57,013 bases of DNA from Kineosporia sp. R_H_3 (GCF_002198675.1 NZ_MWLL01000080.1:2012-59024); one strand, 5' to 3'. Shown: positions 8,273 through 17,283, counted from the stretch's first letter. Made by a program: numbers and translations. The notes: generated by a model from the sequence alone, not told the origin.

Positions 8273-9111
8273 GCGCCCGGCCGCCGGCGCGGATGCCGAC
8301 CGGCGCCTGGACCGGCGGCGCCGCCGGCCCGGCGGCGCTGTGCGTGCTCGCCCCGAACGCCTCGCCGATGACGCTCGACGGCACGAACACGTGGGTGCTC
8401 GGCAGGCCGGGCGGGCCGTGCGTCGTCGTCGACCCGGGGCCGGACGACGAGCCGCACCTGCGTGCCGTCCACGAGGCCGTCGCGGCCCGCGGCTCGACGG
8501 TCGCCGCCGTGCTGCTCACGCACGGGCACGCCGACCACAGCGAGGGCGCGGCGGCCTTCGCGCGGGCCTGCGGGGCCGGTGTCCGGGCGCTGGACCCCGC
8601 TTACCGGCTCGGCACCGAGGGACTGGCCGCGGGGGACACCGTCGACCTCGAGGGCGGCCGGCTCGACGTCGTCGCCACGCCGGGCCACACGAGCGACTCG
8701 CTGTGCTTCGTGCTCCGCACGGACGACGAGGCGCCCGCCGTCCTCACCGGGGACACCGTGCTCGGGCGCGGCACGACGGTGGTCGCCCACCCCGACGGCC
8801 GGCTCGCGGACTACCTGGCCTCGCTGCGCCGGCTCGAGGCGCTGCTCCGCGACGAGGGCGTCGGCGCGGTCCTGCCGGGGCACGGGCCCGTGCTCGCCGT
8901 GCCGGACGTGCTGCCCGCCGACGTCGTCGCGTTCTACCTCGCGCACCGCGCCGAGCGGCTCGACCAGGTGCGTGCCGCCGTCGCCGCGGGCGCGACGAGC
9001 GCGCGCGAGGTCGTCGAGACGGTCTACGCCGACGTGCCGCGCGCCGTCTGGCCCGCGGCCGAGCTCAGCGTGCGGGCCCAGCTGGAGTACCTGGGCGTTA
9101 CCCCGGTCTGA
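8269..9111 (+). CDS. Metallo-beta-lactamase-fold hydrolase (LACTB2-like)
   Basis: 280-aa metal-dependent hydrolase. The metal motif is LTHGHADHSEG (HxHxDH); the other ligands are TPGHTSDS and LTGDTVLG, and PGHGP near residue 205 completes the site. The N-terminal NASPMTLDGTNTWVLG is typical of the LACTB2/glyoxalase-II-like subgroup, whose members include ribonucleases and thioesterases. A short helical C-terminus follows. It is the counterpart of Rv3677c next to crp. It is co-transcribed with the upstream Nudix gene (GTGA overlap) and converges on crp. Confidence 0.88.
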   Translation: MSARPPARMPTGAWTGGAAGPAALCVLAPNASPMTLDGTNTWVLGRPGGPCVVVDPGPDDEPHLRAVHEAVAARGSTVAAVLLTHGHADHSEGAAAFARACGAGVRALDPAYRLGTEGLAAGDTVDLEGGRLDVVATPGHTSDSLCFVLRTDDEAPAVLTGDTVLGRGTTVVAHPDGRLADYLASLRRLEALLRDEGVGAVLPGHGPVLAVPDVLPADVVAFYLAHRAERLDQVRAAVAAGATSAREVVETVYADVPRAVWPAAELSVRAQLEYLGVTPV

Positions 9112-9117
9112 CCGGGG
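9101..9117. terminator. Compact convergent terminator
   Basis: CCCCGGTC-T-GACCGGGG is a perfect 17-nt palindrome that contains the stop codon of the MBL gene (9109-9111). It lies 8 nt beyond the crp stop, so it could serve both genes. Confidence 0.4.
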
Positions 9118-9124
9118 CGGCGGG

Positions 9125-9802
9125 TCAGCGGGCGCGGCGGCGCATCCGCTCGATGTCGAGGAGGACGACCGCGCGGGCCTCGAGGCGCAGCCAGCCGCGG
9201 GACGCGAAGTCCGCGAGGGCCTTGTTCACCGTCTCGCGGGAGGCGCCGACGAGCTGGGCGAGCTCCTCCTGCGTGAGGTCGTGCGCGACGCGCAGCCCGT
9301 CGTCCGTCGGGCGGCCGAAGCGCTCGGAGAGGTCGAGGAGCGCCTTGGCGACGCGGCCGGGGACGTCGGAGAAGACGAGGTCGGCGAGCGCCTCGTTCGT
9401 GCGGCGCAGCCGGCGGGCGAGCGCGCGCAGGAGCTGCCGGGAGACGTCGGGGCGGCCGTCGAGCCAGGACCCGAGGTCGTCGCTGCCGAGGCCGATGAGG
9501 GTGGTGTCCGCGACCGCGGTCGCGGTGGCGTTGCGCGGGCCCGGGTCGAAGAGGCTGAGCTCGCCGAACATCTCGCCGGGGCCGAGGATCGCCAGGAGGT
9601 TCTCCCGGCCGTCGCCCGAGGCGCGCCCGAGCTTCACCTTGCCGTCGACGATCACGTAGAGGCGGTCCCCGGGGTCACCCTCGTGGAAGAGGATCTCGCC
9701 ACGGCCCAGCTCGACCTGCGTCATGGTCGAGCGCAGGGCCGAGGAGGCCTCCTCGTCCAGGGCAGCGAACAAGGGCGCCTGGCGCACGACGTCGTCGTCC
9801 AC
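9125..9802 (-). CDS. crp: Crp/Fnr-family transcriptional regulator (Crp/GlxR type)
   Basis: 225-aa global regulator. The N-terminal cyclic-nucleotide-binding domain contains GDRLYVIVDGKVKLGR and the phosphate-binding cassette FGELSLFDPGPRNATATA. A dimerisation helix follows, then the Crp HTH: HDLTQEELAQLVGASRETVN (about 174-193). There are no Fe-S cysteines, so it is Crp/GlxR rather than Fnr. The place between the MBL hydrolase and nth matches M. tuberculosis crp (Rv3676) and S. coelicolor Crp. A Crp-like 14-mer lies 81 nt upstream of its start (9883-9896), suggesting autoregulation. Confidence 0.95.
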   Translation of the reverse strand: MDDDVVRQAPLFAALDEEASSALRSTMTQVELGRGEILFHEGDPGDRLYVIVDGKVKLGRASGDGRENLLAILGPGEMFGELSLFDPGPRNATATAVADTTLIGLGSDDLGSWLDGRPDVSRQLLRALARRLRRTNEALADLVFSDVPGRVAKALLDLSERFGRPTDDGLRVAHDLTQEELAQLVGASRETVNKALADFASRGWLRLEARAVVLLDIERMRRRAR

Positions 9803-9882
9803 CGCTCCTCCTCTGCGACCGTCCGCCGGGTTCCGCCCCCGGCGTGCCAGGACGCAGTCTGCCGCACCGGACGCCCCGCCGG

Positions 9883-9896
9883 GTGGGCGGGGTCAC
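9883..9896. promoter_or_regulatory. Crp-like operator upstream of crp
   Basis: GTGGGCGGGGTCAC differs by one base from the GTGNCNNGNGNCAC motif reported for Streptomyces Crp. It shares the GGGGTCAC half with two perfect matches elsewhere in the window (17181 and 35290). Confidence 0.4.
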
Positions 9897-10008
9897 ACCG
9901 CGTGCCGCAGATCCGGCCCGCTCACCCGCTCGGAGGGGTGCGTGCACCCACGGGAACGGATGAATCGGACCTCTCGCCACCCGCGGCCGCAGGCGGCGTG
10001 TCGGTGCG

Positions 10009-10536
10009 TCAGGAGGCGTCGGCGGCGGGCCGCGGGGGCGGCACGAGGCGTGGCCGGAACCGCTCGACGCCGTTCTCGGCGGTCGCGAGCCGGGGCGTCC
10101 GACGGGTGCCGGACGCCGCCCTGGACGCCCTTGTCCGGGACGGCGGGTTCGTGGGGCGAGCCGGGGCGACCGCCATCCGGGCCCGCGGGACGCCGGCCGC
10201 GCGGGCCGCGGCGCTCACCCCGGGCCGCAGGGCGCAGGCGTAGGCGTCGAGCTCGTCGAGGGCGGCGCGCAGCCGCAGCAGGACCGCGGCCTCGGTGCAG
10301 GCGTCCTCCACGTGCGGGATCCCGAGCAGGCCGCGCAGGTCGACCGGCGGCGGGCAGCCGCCCGGCAGCGGGTGGCTCGCGAGCTCGTCGATGTCGGTGA
10401 CGGCCGCGACGGCCAGGTCGAGCCGGGCGGCGACCAGGCGGCGCCAGTGCTCGACGTCGCGCAGCTCGGCGACGAGCTGGTGGTACGTGTCGAGGGCGTC
10501 GTCCCGGGTCGTTCCGCCGGGCAGTGTCACCGACAT
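10009..10536 (-). CDS. Hypothetical actinobacterial protein (175 aa)
   Basis: I do not recognise this protein. Residues 1-100 are helical and acidic (LDTYHQLVAELRDVEHWRRL, then LDLAVAAVTDIDELA). The last 70 residues are Arg/Pro/Ala-rich and probably disordered. The ATG at 10536 has a strong AGGAGGG about 7 nt upstream, which supports a real gene. It lies alone between crp and nth, both oriented away from it. No signal peptide or TM segment is seen. Confidence 0.6.
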   Translation of the reverse strand: MSVTLPGGTTRDDALDTYHQLVAELRDVEHWRRLVAARLDLAVAAVTDIDELASHPLPGGCPPPVDLRGLLGIPHVEDACTEAAVLLRLRAALDELDAYACALRPGVSAAARAAGVPRARMAVAPARPTNPPSRTRASRAASGTRRTPRLATAENGVERFRPRLVPPPRPAADAS

Positions 10537-10781
10537 GCCGTGTCCCTCCTGTTCGCCCGTCTCGTCGGGGTGCTGCAGGTCCGTGGTCGTCCGTCCGCCG
10601 TCCGCCCGTGGTGCGGGTTGCCGGCAGGAAGGGGTTCGTCGGCGGCGGGGGGCCGCTTGAGGCGGTGATCCACCGCACCACCCCCGTGGCGCAGGGCGCT
10701 CACCCGGTTGCGCGGCGACGACCCGCTCGGCGGGGCGGCGCCGTCCACCCGGACGGGCGACGGCGGGTGCGCCGGGGATCG

Positions 10782-10787
10782 TAGGCT
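10782..10787 (+). promoter_or_regulatory. -10 box (TAGGCT) of leaderless nth transcript
   Basis: TAGGCT is followed by 6 nt and then the GTG start of nth. There is no Shine-Dalgarno sequence, so a leaderless mRNA is likely. Confidence 0.5.
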
Positions 10788-10793
10788 GGGCGG

Positions 10794-11564
10794 GTGAGCA
10801 CCCCCGAGACGCCGCTGGCGCGCACCCGCCGGGCCCGGCGGATCAACAGCCTCCTCGGGGAGCGGTACCCGGACGCGCACTGCGAGCTCGACTTCCGCAA
10901 CCCGCTCGAGCTGCTCGTGGCGACGATCCTGTCCGCGCAGACGACGGACAAGCGGGTCAACCTCGTGACGCCCGTGCTCTTCGCGAAGTACCGGACGGCG
11001 GCCGACTACGCCGCGGCGGACCGCACCGAGCTCGAGACGATCATCCAGTCGACGGGCTTCTTCCGGGCCAAGTCGGACTCCCTCATGAAGCTCGGGGCCG
11101 CGCTCGTCGCGGACTTCGGCGGTGAGGTGCCGGGCCGGCTCGACAAGCTCGTCACGCTGCCGGGGGTCGGCCGCAAGACCGCGAACGTGGTGCTCGGGAA
11201 CGCGTTCGGCGTCCCCGGGATCACCGTCGACACGCACTTCGGCCGGCTCGCGCGGCGCTTCGGGTGGACCGAGGAGGAGGACCCGGTCAAGGTCGAGGCC
11301 GAGGTCGGGGCGCTGTTCCCCAAGCGGGACTGGACGATGCTGTCCCACCGGCTGATCTTCCACGGCCGCCGCACCTGCCACGCCAAGCGCCCCGCGTGCG
11401 GCGCCTGCCCGGTCGCCCGGCTGTGCCCCGCCTACGGCGAGGGCGAGACCGACCCGGCGAAGGCCGCGAAGCTGCTCAAGGACGCCGCGTTCGAGCACAC
11501 CCTCTCCGAGGCCGCGCTCGTCGCCGGCGCCGGCCGCGGCGGGCGGGCCGGTGACCGCGCGTGA
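10794..11564 (+). CDS. nth: Endonuclease III (DNA glycosylase/AP lyase)
   Basis: 256-aa base-excision-repair enzyme removing oxidised pyrimidines. The helix-hairpin-helix is [13 protein letters not shown] with catalytic Lys128; the catalytic Asp is D146 in VDTHFGR. The C-terminal [4Fe-4S] cluster is held by Cys195, Cys202, Cys205 and Cys211 (C-X6-C-X2-C-X5-C). Length and motifs are complete. It heads an operon coupled by 4-nt overlaps to a Nudix gene and marP, the same order as in mycobacteria except that the thioredoxin-like gene (Rv3673c position) is absent. Confidence 0.96.
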   Translation: MSTPETPLARTRRARRINSLLGERYPDAHCELDFRNPLELLVATILSAQTTDKRVNLVTPVLFAKYRTAADYAAADRTELETIIQSTGFFRAKSDSLMKLGAALVADFGGEVPGRLDKLVTLPGVGRKTANVVLGNAFGVPGITVDTHFGRLARRFGWTEEEDPVKVEAEVGALFPKRDWTMLSHRLIFHGRRTCHAKRPACGACPVARLCPAYGEGETDPAKAAKLLKDAAFEHTLSEAALVAGAGRGGRAGDRA

Positions 11565-12256
11565 CCGCCGACCCCGTGCAGCACCTGCCGTCGTCCCGGG
11601 CGGACCAGCCGGACGGCGGCTGGCCCGACTGGTTCGAGCCCCTGGCACGGATCATCGGCAGCACCCCGGCCGACGCGCTGAGCCGGTTCCACCCGCCGCC
11701 GGGGCACCGGCGCACGTCCGCCGTCCTCATGCTCTTCGCCGAGGGCGAGCACGGGCCGGACGTCCTGCTCACCGAGCGCTCGGCGACCCTGCGCTCGCAC
11801 GCCGGCCAGGTCGCGTTCCCCGGCGGGGCGATCGACCCCGGTGACGGCGGCCCGGTCGGTGCGGCCCTGCGCGAGGCGCAGGAGGAGACCGGTCTCGACC
11901 CGGCGGGCGTCGTCGTCGCGGGCACCCTGCCCGATCTCTACCTGCCGGTGAGCGACTTCGCGGTGACGCCGGTCCTCGCCTGGTGGCGGACGCCGTCCCC
12001 GGTCGGGCCGGTGGACGCCGCCGAGGTCGCCAAGGTGGTGCGGGTGCCGGTCGCCGAGCTCGTCGACCCGGCCAACCGCTTCCGGTGGCAGCACCCGAGC
12101 GGGTACATCGGCCCCGGCTTCCGGGCCGGCGGCCTGTTCGTCTGGGGCTTCACGGCGGGCATCGTCGACCGGCTGCTGCACCTGTCCGGATGGGAACGTC
12201 CGTGGGACGCCACACGTGTTGAGACCATGAGCCTGCCCCGGGACGACGCCTCGTGA
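11561..12256 (+). CDS. Nudix hydrolase, probable CoA pyrophosphatase
   Basis: 231-aa Nudix enzyme. The upstream signature [19 protein letters not shown] is typical of the NudL/CoA-pyrophosphatase group. The Nudix box is GGAIDPGD...[11 protein letters not shown]. CoA pyrophosphatases cleave CoA to 4'-phosphopantetheine and 3',5'-ADP. GTG at 11561 overlaps the nth stop, and its own stop overlaps marP. The equivalent mycobacterial gene is Rv3672c. Confidence 0.9.
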   Translation: MTADPVQHLPSSRADQPDGGWPDWFEPLARIIGSTPADALSRFHPPPGHRRTSAVLMLFAEGEHGPDVLLTERSATLRSHAGQVAFPGGAIDPGDGGPVGAALREAQEETGLDPAGVVVAGTLPDLYLPVSDFAVTPVLAWWRTPSPVGPVDAAEVAKVVRVPVAELVDPANRFRWQHPSGYIGPGFRAGGLFVWGFTAGIVDRLLHLSGWERPWDATRVETMSLPRDDAS

Positions 12257-13434
12257 TCGACCTCATCCTCGTCCTCGTCCTGCTGGCCTACTCGGTGTCC
12301 GGGTTCCGCCAGGGCCTCGCGCTGAGCGCGCTGTCGCTCGGCGGGTTCGTGCTCGGGGCCTTCGCCGGCATCCTCGCCGTCCCGCTGCTCGCCGAGCGGC
12401 TCGAGGCCGGGCCGCAGCGCTCGTTCGCCGTGCTGGCCGCCGTCCTCGTGCTCGCCTGGCTCGGGCAGGTGCTCGGCGCGATGATCGGCGGCCGGCTGCG
12501 CGACCAGCTGCCCAAGGGCGGGGCACGGCACGTCGACCAGGCGCTCGGCGCGGTCGCGGGCATCGTCGCGGCGGCCGTCGTCATGTGGTTCGTCGGCGGT
12601 GCGCTGCGCAGCGTGCCGGCCGTCTCCAGCGCGATCGGCTCCTCGCGCGTGCTCCAGGGCATCGACGCGTTCATGCCGCAGAAGGCGAGCACGCTCGCGA
12701 GCCGGTTCCGGGAGAGCGTCGCCGCGAGCGACTTCCCGCGCGTGTTCAGCGGGGCCGGGCCCGAGCAGATCTCGCCCGTCGAGCCGCCGAGCGAGACCGC
12801 GGTGTCGGCGGCGGTCGCCAAGCGGGTCAAGGCGGCCACGGTGAAGATCACCGGTGACGCGCGCAAGTGCGGGCAGACCCAGGAGGGCAGCGGCGCCGTC
12901 GTCGCGCCCGAGCGGGTCGTGACGAACGCGCACGTCGTCGCGGGCGTGACCCGCCCGCAGATCCAGCTCGGCGGCACGGGCCGGCGCTACGCGGGCAAGG
13001 TCGTGCTCTTCGACCCGCAGCGGGACCTGGCGGTCATCGCGGTCCCGGGGCTGCCGGCGTCCGCCAAGCCGCTGCCGATCGGGGCCGACATCGCGCGCGG
13101 CGCGGACGCCGCCTTCGCGGGCTACCCGCGCAACGGCCCCTACGTGCTCGGTGCCGCCCGGGTCCGGTCGGTGCTGCGGGCCAGCGGCGACGACATCTAC
13201 GGCAAGCCCGGTGCGGTGCGGCGGGTCTACTCGCTCTACGCGACGGTGCAGCCGGGCAACTCCGGCGGACCCGTCGTCGACGCCCAGGGGGCGCTTGTCG
13301 GCGTGGTGTTCGCGAAGTCGCTCGACGACGCGAACACCGGCTACGCGCTGACGATGCAGGAGGCCCGCTCGGACATCGACGCCGGGATCGGCGCCGTCGA
13401 CGCGGTCTCGACCGGGGGCTGTGCGGCGGGCTGA
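12253..13434 (+). CDS. marP: MarP-like membrane serine protease (CvpA domain plus trypsin fold)
   Basis: 393-aa periplasmic protease tethered by an N-terminal CvpA-like domain with four TM helices (about 5-25, 27-46, 57-80, 98-118). The catalytic triad is His227 (TNAHVV), Asp258 (QRDLAV) and Ser337 (PGNSGGP). Cys206 and Cys390 sit where M. tuberculosis MarP has its redox disulfide (Cys214/Cys395). MarP of M. tuberculosis maintains intrabacterial pH in acid. The adjoining epoxide-hydrolase-like and nth/Nudix genes complete the known synteny. The GTG start is embedded in the stop of the Nudix gene. Confidence 0.93.
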   Translation: MIDLILVLVLLAYSVSGFRQGLALSALSLGGFVLGAFAGILAVPLLAERLEAGPQRSFAVLAAVLVLAWLGQVLGAMIGGRLRDQLPKGGARHVDQALGAVAGIVAAAVVMWFVGGALRSVPAVSSAIGSSRVLQGIDAFMPQKASTLASRFRESVAASDFPRVFSGAGPEQISPVEPPSETAVSAAVAKRVKAATVKITGDARKCGQTQEGSGAVVAPERVVTNAHVVAGVTRPQIQLGGTGRRYAGKVVLFDPQRDLAVIAVPGLPASAKPLPIGADIARGADAAFAGYPRNGPYVLGAARVRSVLRASGDDIYGKPGAVRRVYSLYATVQPGNSGGPVVDAQGALVGVVFAKSLDDANTGYALTMQEARSDIDAGIGAVDAVSTGGCAAG

Positions 13435-13479
13435 CGCGCCCGGCGCGCCGTGATCGGGCGCCGAGGTGCACCCGGCCGG

Positions 13480-14049
13480 TCAGTTCCGTGCGGTGACCGT
13501 CACCGGCGCTCCGGTGGCCGAGTCGGTGGCGGTCAGCCGGAAGACGCCACCGGCGTCGACGTCGAAGGTGACCCTGATCTGCGGAACGCCCTTGGGCTGG
13601 GCCGCAGGCACGCTCAGCTCGTAGCCGCCGATGCGACGGGCGTCGGCGAGGCTCGCGGAGACGCTGTAGAACACCGCGATCTTGATCGTCTCCTGGTTGT
13701 CCTCGTCGGTGGTGAAGTTCTCGCTGGTGCTCGCCGGCAGGGCCGTGCCCCGGTCGATGAGCGGAAGGAACGTGCCGCCCTTGAGCTCGATCCCGAGGTC
13801 GGCGTCGCTCGTGCCCTCGCGGACCGGGACCGTCGGTGCGGGCCGGGGCTCGGCCGCCGCTGTCTCGACCGTCGCCGTCGCGGCCGCGTCGGTCACGACC
13901 GCCCCGGTCGTGCGGCCGGTCGCCGACGGCACGGCGGGATCCGGGTCGCCGCTCGGTCGTGAGCACGCTGCGAGCCCGAGCCCGAGGGCGAGCCCGATCA
14001 CGACGACGGCGGCGTCCGCCCGCAACGCCCACGTGGGCATCCTGCCCAT
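13480..14049 (-). CDS. Lipoprotein with isolated DnaK/Hsp70-type substrate-binding beta-domain
   Basis: 189 aa. The signal peptide ends in a lipobox GLGLAACS (lipidated Cys29). A Ser/Thr/Ala/Pro linker (about 30-80) leads to a C-terminal domain that aligns by eye with the Hsp70 SBD-beta sandwich: LGIELKGGTFLPLIDRGTAL, ENFTTDEDNQETIKIAVFYS, and GVPQIRVTFDVDAGGVFRLT. In DnaK the same elements are LGIET.GG......, F.T..DNQ..V.I.V and G.PQIEVTFDIDA.GI. No nucleotide-binding domain or helical lid is present. The ATG at 14049 is preceded by AGGAGGG at optimal spacing; the upstream extension to 14217 is ignored. It is probably an extracytoplasmic peptide-binding or chaperone-like protein, but no function is proven. 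Confidence 0.8.
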   Translation of the reverse strand: MGRMPTWALRADAAVVVIGLALGLGLAACSRPSGDPDPAVPSATGRTTGAVVTDAAATATVETAAAEPRPAPTVPVREGTSDADLGIELKGGTFLPLIDRGTALPASTSENFTTDEDNQETIKIAVFYSVSASLADARRIGGYELSVPAAQPKGVPQIRVTFDVDAGGVFRLTATDSATGAPVTVTARN

Positions 14050-14162
14050 GGAGTCCCTCCTGATCGCTGCTGGTGCACAAGGGAAACGAACGCATCCGGC
14101 CGGGCATGGACCCTGTGCGCGAGCGCTGAACGAGTCACGGCCGGCCCGGATGCGTGACATGA

Positions 14163-14181
14163 GCAGATGATGAACATCTGC
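14163..14181. promoter_or_regulatory. Inverted repeat upstream of the lipoprotein gene
   Basis: GCAGATG-atgaa-CATCTGC, a perfect 7-bp inverted repeat about 115 nt upstream of the start at 14049, in a less GC-rich patch. It could be a regulator site; nothing else supports this. Confidence 0.25.
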
Positions 14182-14231
14182 CCTGCTGCGCCACATTATC
14201 GGCGGGCCGATCACCACGACCGGTCGCGTGC

Positions 14232-14263
14232 GCCGGCTCGAGCGCGCGCAGGCACGAGCCGGC
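14232..14263 (-). terminator. Stem-loop after the alpha/beta hydrolase gene
   Basis: GCCGGCTCG (14232-14240) pairs with CGAGCCGGC (14255-14263) immediately after the stop at 14264. The stem is 9 bp and the loop 14 nt. Confidence 0.5.
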
Positions 14264-15181
14264 TCAGGCGTCGAGGCCCTTGAGCCACGTGAGCAGGGCC
14301 TGGGTCACGGCGTCCGGGGCCTCCTCGGGGAGGAAGTGCCCGGCCCCGGGGACGACCTCGTGCGTCCACGGCCCGGCCACCCAGCGCCGTGACCGTTCGA
14401 CGGCGCCGGCGGGCACGAAGCGGTCGTCCGCCCCGGCGAGGGCGAGCACGGGGACCTCGATCGGGACGTCCACCCCGGCGGCGAACCGGCGTCCGTCGCG
14501 CCGGTACCGCGAGCGCAGGGCCCAGCGCAGGTACTCCAGCGAGGTGTGCGCGACGAACGGCACCTGCATGGCGCGCTCGTAGCGCTCGAGCGTCGCGGCG
14601 TCCGGGTAGCCCGGGCCGCCCCACGCGGTGAGCAGGTCGCGGACCTCGGTGCCGTGCGCGAGCCGCCGCTCGGGGAGCATCGGCACCTGGAACGACAGGA
14701 CGGCGGCCGCGGCCGCGCGCTCGTCGGCGCCGCGGAACGGCGCTGCCGCGAAGTAGGGCCGCAGGAGCAGCGGGTGCGCCGCCGAGACGACGGCGACGGC
14801 CCGGGTGACGCGCGGCGACAGGCCCGGCATCGACCAGGCGACCCAGCCGCCCCAGTCGTGCCCGACGACGACCGCCTCGGACTCGCCGAGCGAGCGGACG
14901 ACCCCGGCGACGTCCGCCGCCGTGGTCATCGTGTCGTAGCCCCGGGGCGGCTTGTCGCTCGCGCCGTAGCCGCGCAGGTCCATCGCGGCGACCCGGTAGC
15001 CCGCGGCCGCGATCGCGGGGACCTGGTGCCGCCAGGCCCACCAGAACTGCGGGAAGCCGTGCAGGAGGACGACGAGCGGGCCGTCCCCCGTCTCCGCGAC
15101 GTGGAAGCGTGAGCCGTTCGCCGCGACGAACCGGTGCCGCCACGGGCCGTCGACGAGCACCTCGGAGGAGTCGACGCTCAT
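14264..15181 (-). CDS. Alpha/beta hydrolase, epoxide-hydrolase-like
   Basis: 305-aa soluble hydrolase. The oxyanion motif is LLHGFPQFWWAWR (HGxP), the nucleophile Asp lies in GHDWGG, and the catalytic His is in PGAGHFLPEEAPD. The HGFPxFWW and GHDWGG combination is typical of epoxide hydrolases and haloalkane dehalogenases. In M. tuberculosis ephE (Rv3670) occupies this place next to marP, so epoxide hydrolysis is favoured. The ATG at 15181 gives a normal N-terminus. Confidence 0.88.
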   Translation of the reverse strand: MSVDSSEVLVDGPWRHRFVAANGSRFHVAETGDGPLVVLLHGFPQFWWAWRHQVPAIAAAGYRVAAMDLRGYGASDKPPRGYDTMTTAADVAGVVRSLGESEAVVVGHDWGGWVAWSMPGLSPRVTRAVAVVSAAHPLLLRPYFAAAPFRGADERAAAAAVLSFQVPMLPERRLAHGTEVRDLLTAWGGPGYPDAATLERYERAMQVPFVAHTSLEYLRWALRSRYRRDGRRFAAGVDVPIEVPVLALAGADDRFVPAGAVERSRRWVAGPWTHEVVPGAGHFLPEEAPDAVTQALLTWLKGLDA

Positions 15182-15200
15182 CCGCCGGCCGCCGGGGGCG

Positions 15201-15590
15201 TCATCCGACGCGGGCGGATCCCGGCTTGACCGCCGCGATCGCCGCCTTGGTCGAGCGGATCGTCCGCTCCGGCGGGCGCACCTTCGAGACCTGGCCCTTG
15301 CCGACGAGCGCGAGGATCCCCGCGACGACCAGGAGGGCCACCCCGAGCACGAGGAAGGCCGCCCAGGCCGGGAGCCCGGCCTCGGTGAGGCCGTAGCCCG
15401 CCGAGATCGTCAGGATGATCGAGGCGAGGAAGCCCAGGTACCCGGCGGCGCCGAACATGCCGGCCCCGACGCCCACCCGCTTGGCGTCCTGTGCGAGCTC
15501 GGCCTTCGCGAGGGCGATCTCGGCCCGGACGATCTCCTGGACGTCGGCCGTCGCCTCGGCGACGAGCTGGCCCAGCGTGCGCTCCGTCAT
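15201..15590 (-). CDS. Phage-holin-superfamily/DUF1469-type membrane protein
   Basis: 129 aa. An N-terminal amphipathic helix (LGQLVAEATADVQEIVRAEI ending in a LAKAEL stretch) is followed by two TM helices (about 43-67 and 74-96) and a basic tail. This is the common holin-III/DUF1469 family found next to marP/ephE in actinobacteria (Rv3669 position). The function is unknown; there is no lysis context. The ATG at 15590 was chosen for its GGGAGG about 8 nt upstream. Confidence 0.8.
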   Translation of the reverse strand: MTERTLGQLVAEATADVQEIVRAEIALAKAELAQDAKRVGVGAGMFGAAGYLGFLASIILTISAGYGLTEAGLPAWAAFLVLGVALLVVAGILALVGKGQVSKVRPPERTIRSTKAAIAAVKPGSARVG

Positions 15591-15707
15591 GGCTGCCTCC
15601 CTGCCCGCACGAGGCGTGGCCGAACCCTTCGGGCGGCGCCCGGGGGCCCGGACCACCCTCCGTACGAGCCTAGAGGGTGATCGCGGGCCCGCCAGGGCGG
15701 GAGGGCA

Positions 15708-17024
15708 TCAGCTCTGGCCGGCGGGCTGCCCGGCCGGCCGCCCCGACGGCCCGGGGCCCGCCGCGTCCCGGGCCTCCGCCTCGGCGATGAGGCGGTAGTG
15801 CCGGTCGCGCCGGCGCAGCACCACCGCGGCGAGCGCGGCGGCGAGAAGCGACCCGGTGAGGACGGCGGCCTTCACGTGGTCGTCGCGCTCGCTGCCCGCG
15901 CCGAAGGCGAGCTCGCCGATGAGCAGCGACACGGTGAAGCCGATGCCCGCGAGCAGGCTCACCGCGAGCACGTCGCTCCAGCCGAGGTCGTCGGACAGCT
16001 CCGCGCGGGTGAAGCGGGCCGTGAGCCACGTGCCGCCGAGGACCCCGACGGCCTTGCCGAGCACGAGCGCGACGGTGATCCCGATGAACACCGGGTCGCG
16101 GACCGCCTCGCCGAACCCGCCGCCGACGACGGTGACGCCGGCCGCGGTGAGGGCGAAGACCGGGACGGCGACGCCGGCGCTGAGCGGCCGGACGACGTGC
16201 TCGAGGTGCTCGCCGATGCTGTGCTCCTGGCCCGCGCGGGCGACGACCGGGACCGCGAAGCCGAGCAGCACGCCCGCGACGGTCGCGTGCACACCGGAGG
16301 CGTGCACGAGGGCCCAGGTCGTGAAGGCGAGCGGGAGGAGGAGCCAGGGCGTCGTGATCCCGCGGCGGACGACGAGGGCGAAGACCACGAGCGGCACGAG
16401 CGCACCGGCCAGCGGGAGCAGCGCGAGGTCGCTCGTGTACGCGACGGCGATGATCGTGATGGCGATGAGGTCGTCGACGACCGCGAGGGTCAGCAGGAAG
16501 GACCGCAGCGCGGTCGGCAGGTGGCTGCCGAGGACCGCGAGGACCGCGAGGGCGAACGCGATGTCGGTCGCGACGGGGATCGCCCAGCCCTGCGCCGTCC
16601 CGGGCTCACCGGCCGCGAAGGCGAGGTAGACGCCGGCCGGCAGCAGCACGCCGCAGATCGCGGCGACGACGGGGAGGGCGGCCTTGGCGGGGTCGCGCAG
16701 GTCGCCCGCGACGAGCTCGCGCTTGAGCTCGACCCCGGCGACGAAGAAGAAGATCGCGAGCAGCCCGTCCGCGGCCCACGCCGCGACGTCGAGCTGCAGG
16801 TGCAGCGGGTCGAGCCAGGCCGGGCCGAGCGTCGTGCCGAGCATCGCCGAGTAGCCCTCGCGCCACGGCGAGTTGGCCCACACGAGGGCGATGAGGGCGC
16901 CGGCGAGCAGGAGGGCGCCACCGACGGTCTCGGTGCGCAGGATGTCCGCGACGTACGTGCGCTCGCGGTCGGTGACCTTGTCGAAGATGCGGCGGACGGC
17001 ACGTCCGGGCGTGGGCAGGGTCAT
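15708..17024 (-). CDS. nhaA: Na+/H+ antiporter NhaA
   Basis: 438-aa inner-membrane antiporter with about 12 TM helices. The ion-binding aspartates are Asp154 (PVATDIAFA) and the pair Asp184-Asp185 (AVVDDLIAI), equivalent to E. coli D133 and D163/D164. A conserved Lys in ALVLGKAVG matches E. coli K300. A Pro/Gly-rich C-terminal tail of about 25 aa is disordered. NhaA exports Na+ in exchange for H+ and contributes to pH and salt homeostasis. In Streptomyces nhaA adjoins acetyl-CoA synthetase; here a large cluster separates them. Confidence 0.95.
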   Translation of the reverse strand: MTLPTPGRAVRRIFDKVTDRERTYVADILRTETVGGALLLAGALIALVWANSPWREGYSAMLGTTLGPAWLDPLHLQLDVAAWAADGLLAIFFFVAGVELKRELVAGDLRDPAKAALPVVAAICGVLLPAGVYLAFAAGEPGTAQGWAIPVATDIAFALAVLAVLGSHLPTALRSFLLTLAVVDDLIAITIIAVAYTSDLALLPLAGALVPLVVFALVVRRGITTPWLLLPLAFTTWALVHASGVHATVAGVLLGFAVPVVARAGQEHSIGEHLEHVVRPLSAGVAVPVFALTAAGVTVVGGGFGEAVRDPVFIGITVALVLGKAVGVLGGTWLTARFTRAELSDDLGWSDVLAVSLLAGIGFTVSLLIGELAFGAGSERDDHVKAAVLTGSLLAAALAAVVLRRRDRHYRLIAEAEARDAAGPGPSGRPAGQPAGQS

Positions 17025-17142
17025 GGAGGCTCCCTGGGTCGGAGATCGGGGCGGTCATCAACGGCGACGCATGACGTCGTCCGTGCCGACCAGGCTTCCC
17101 GGCGCTCCGTGACCCATTGTACGTGGCGATCACGATCGGCTG

Positions 17143-17174
17143 CCGGGTGAGACGGCGAGATCCGGCTCACCCGG
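17143..17174. repeat. Inverted repeat in the nhaA/sigma divergent region
   Basis: CCGGGTGAG (17143-17151) and CTCACCCGG (17166-17174) form a 9-bp stem with a 14-nt loop. It sits between the divergent nhaA and sigma genes. Its role is unknown (operator or attenuator). Confidence 0.35.
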
Positions 17175-17180
17175 GAGCGT

Positions 17181-17194
17181 GTGACCGGGGTCAC
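17181..17194. promoter_or_regulatory. Crp-like operator upstream of sigma pair 1
   Basis: GTGACCGGGGTCAC fits the reported Streptomyces Crp motif GTGNCNNGNGNCAC perfectly. It lies about 90 nt upstream of the sigma gene at 17284 and about 160 nt upstream of nhaA. Confidence 0.5.
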
Positions 17195-17283
17195 GTCGCC
17201 ACGGTCCCTCCGCGGCACGTCCCTGGGGCGTGGGAGCGGTGAGAGGGTGTCGCATCGCGGCGCCCCGGCGGGAGGGGACGGCA

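Noticed and set aside
14050-14217. Upstream extension of the lipoprotein ORF (56 extra codons)
   Set aside because: It would bury the signal peptide and lipobox inside the protein; AGGAGGG lies at optimal distance from ATG 14049.
15201-15590. Prophage remnant suggested by the holin-family protein
   Set aside because: There are no other phage genes; this family occupies the same position next to marP/ephE in many actinobacteria and is chromosomal.
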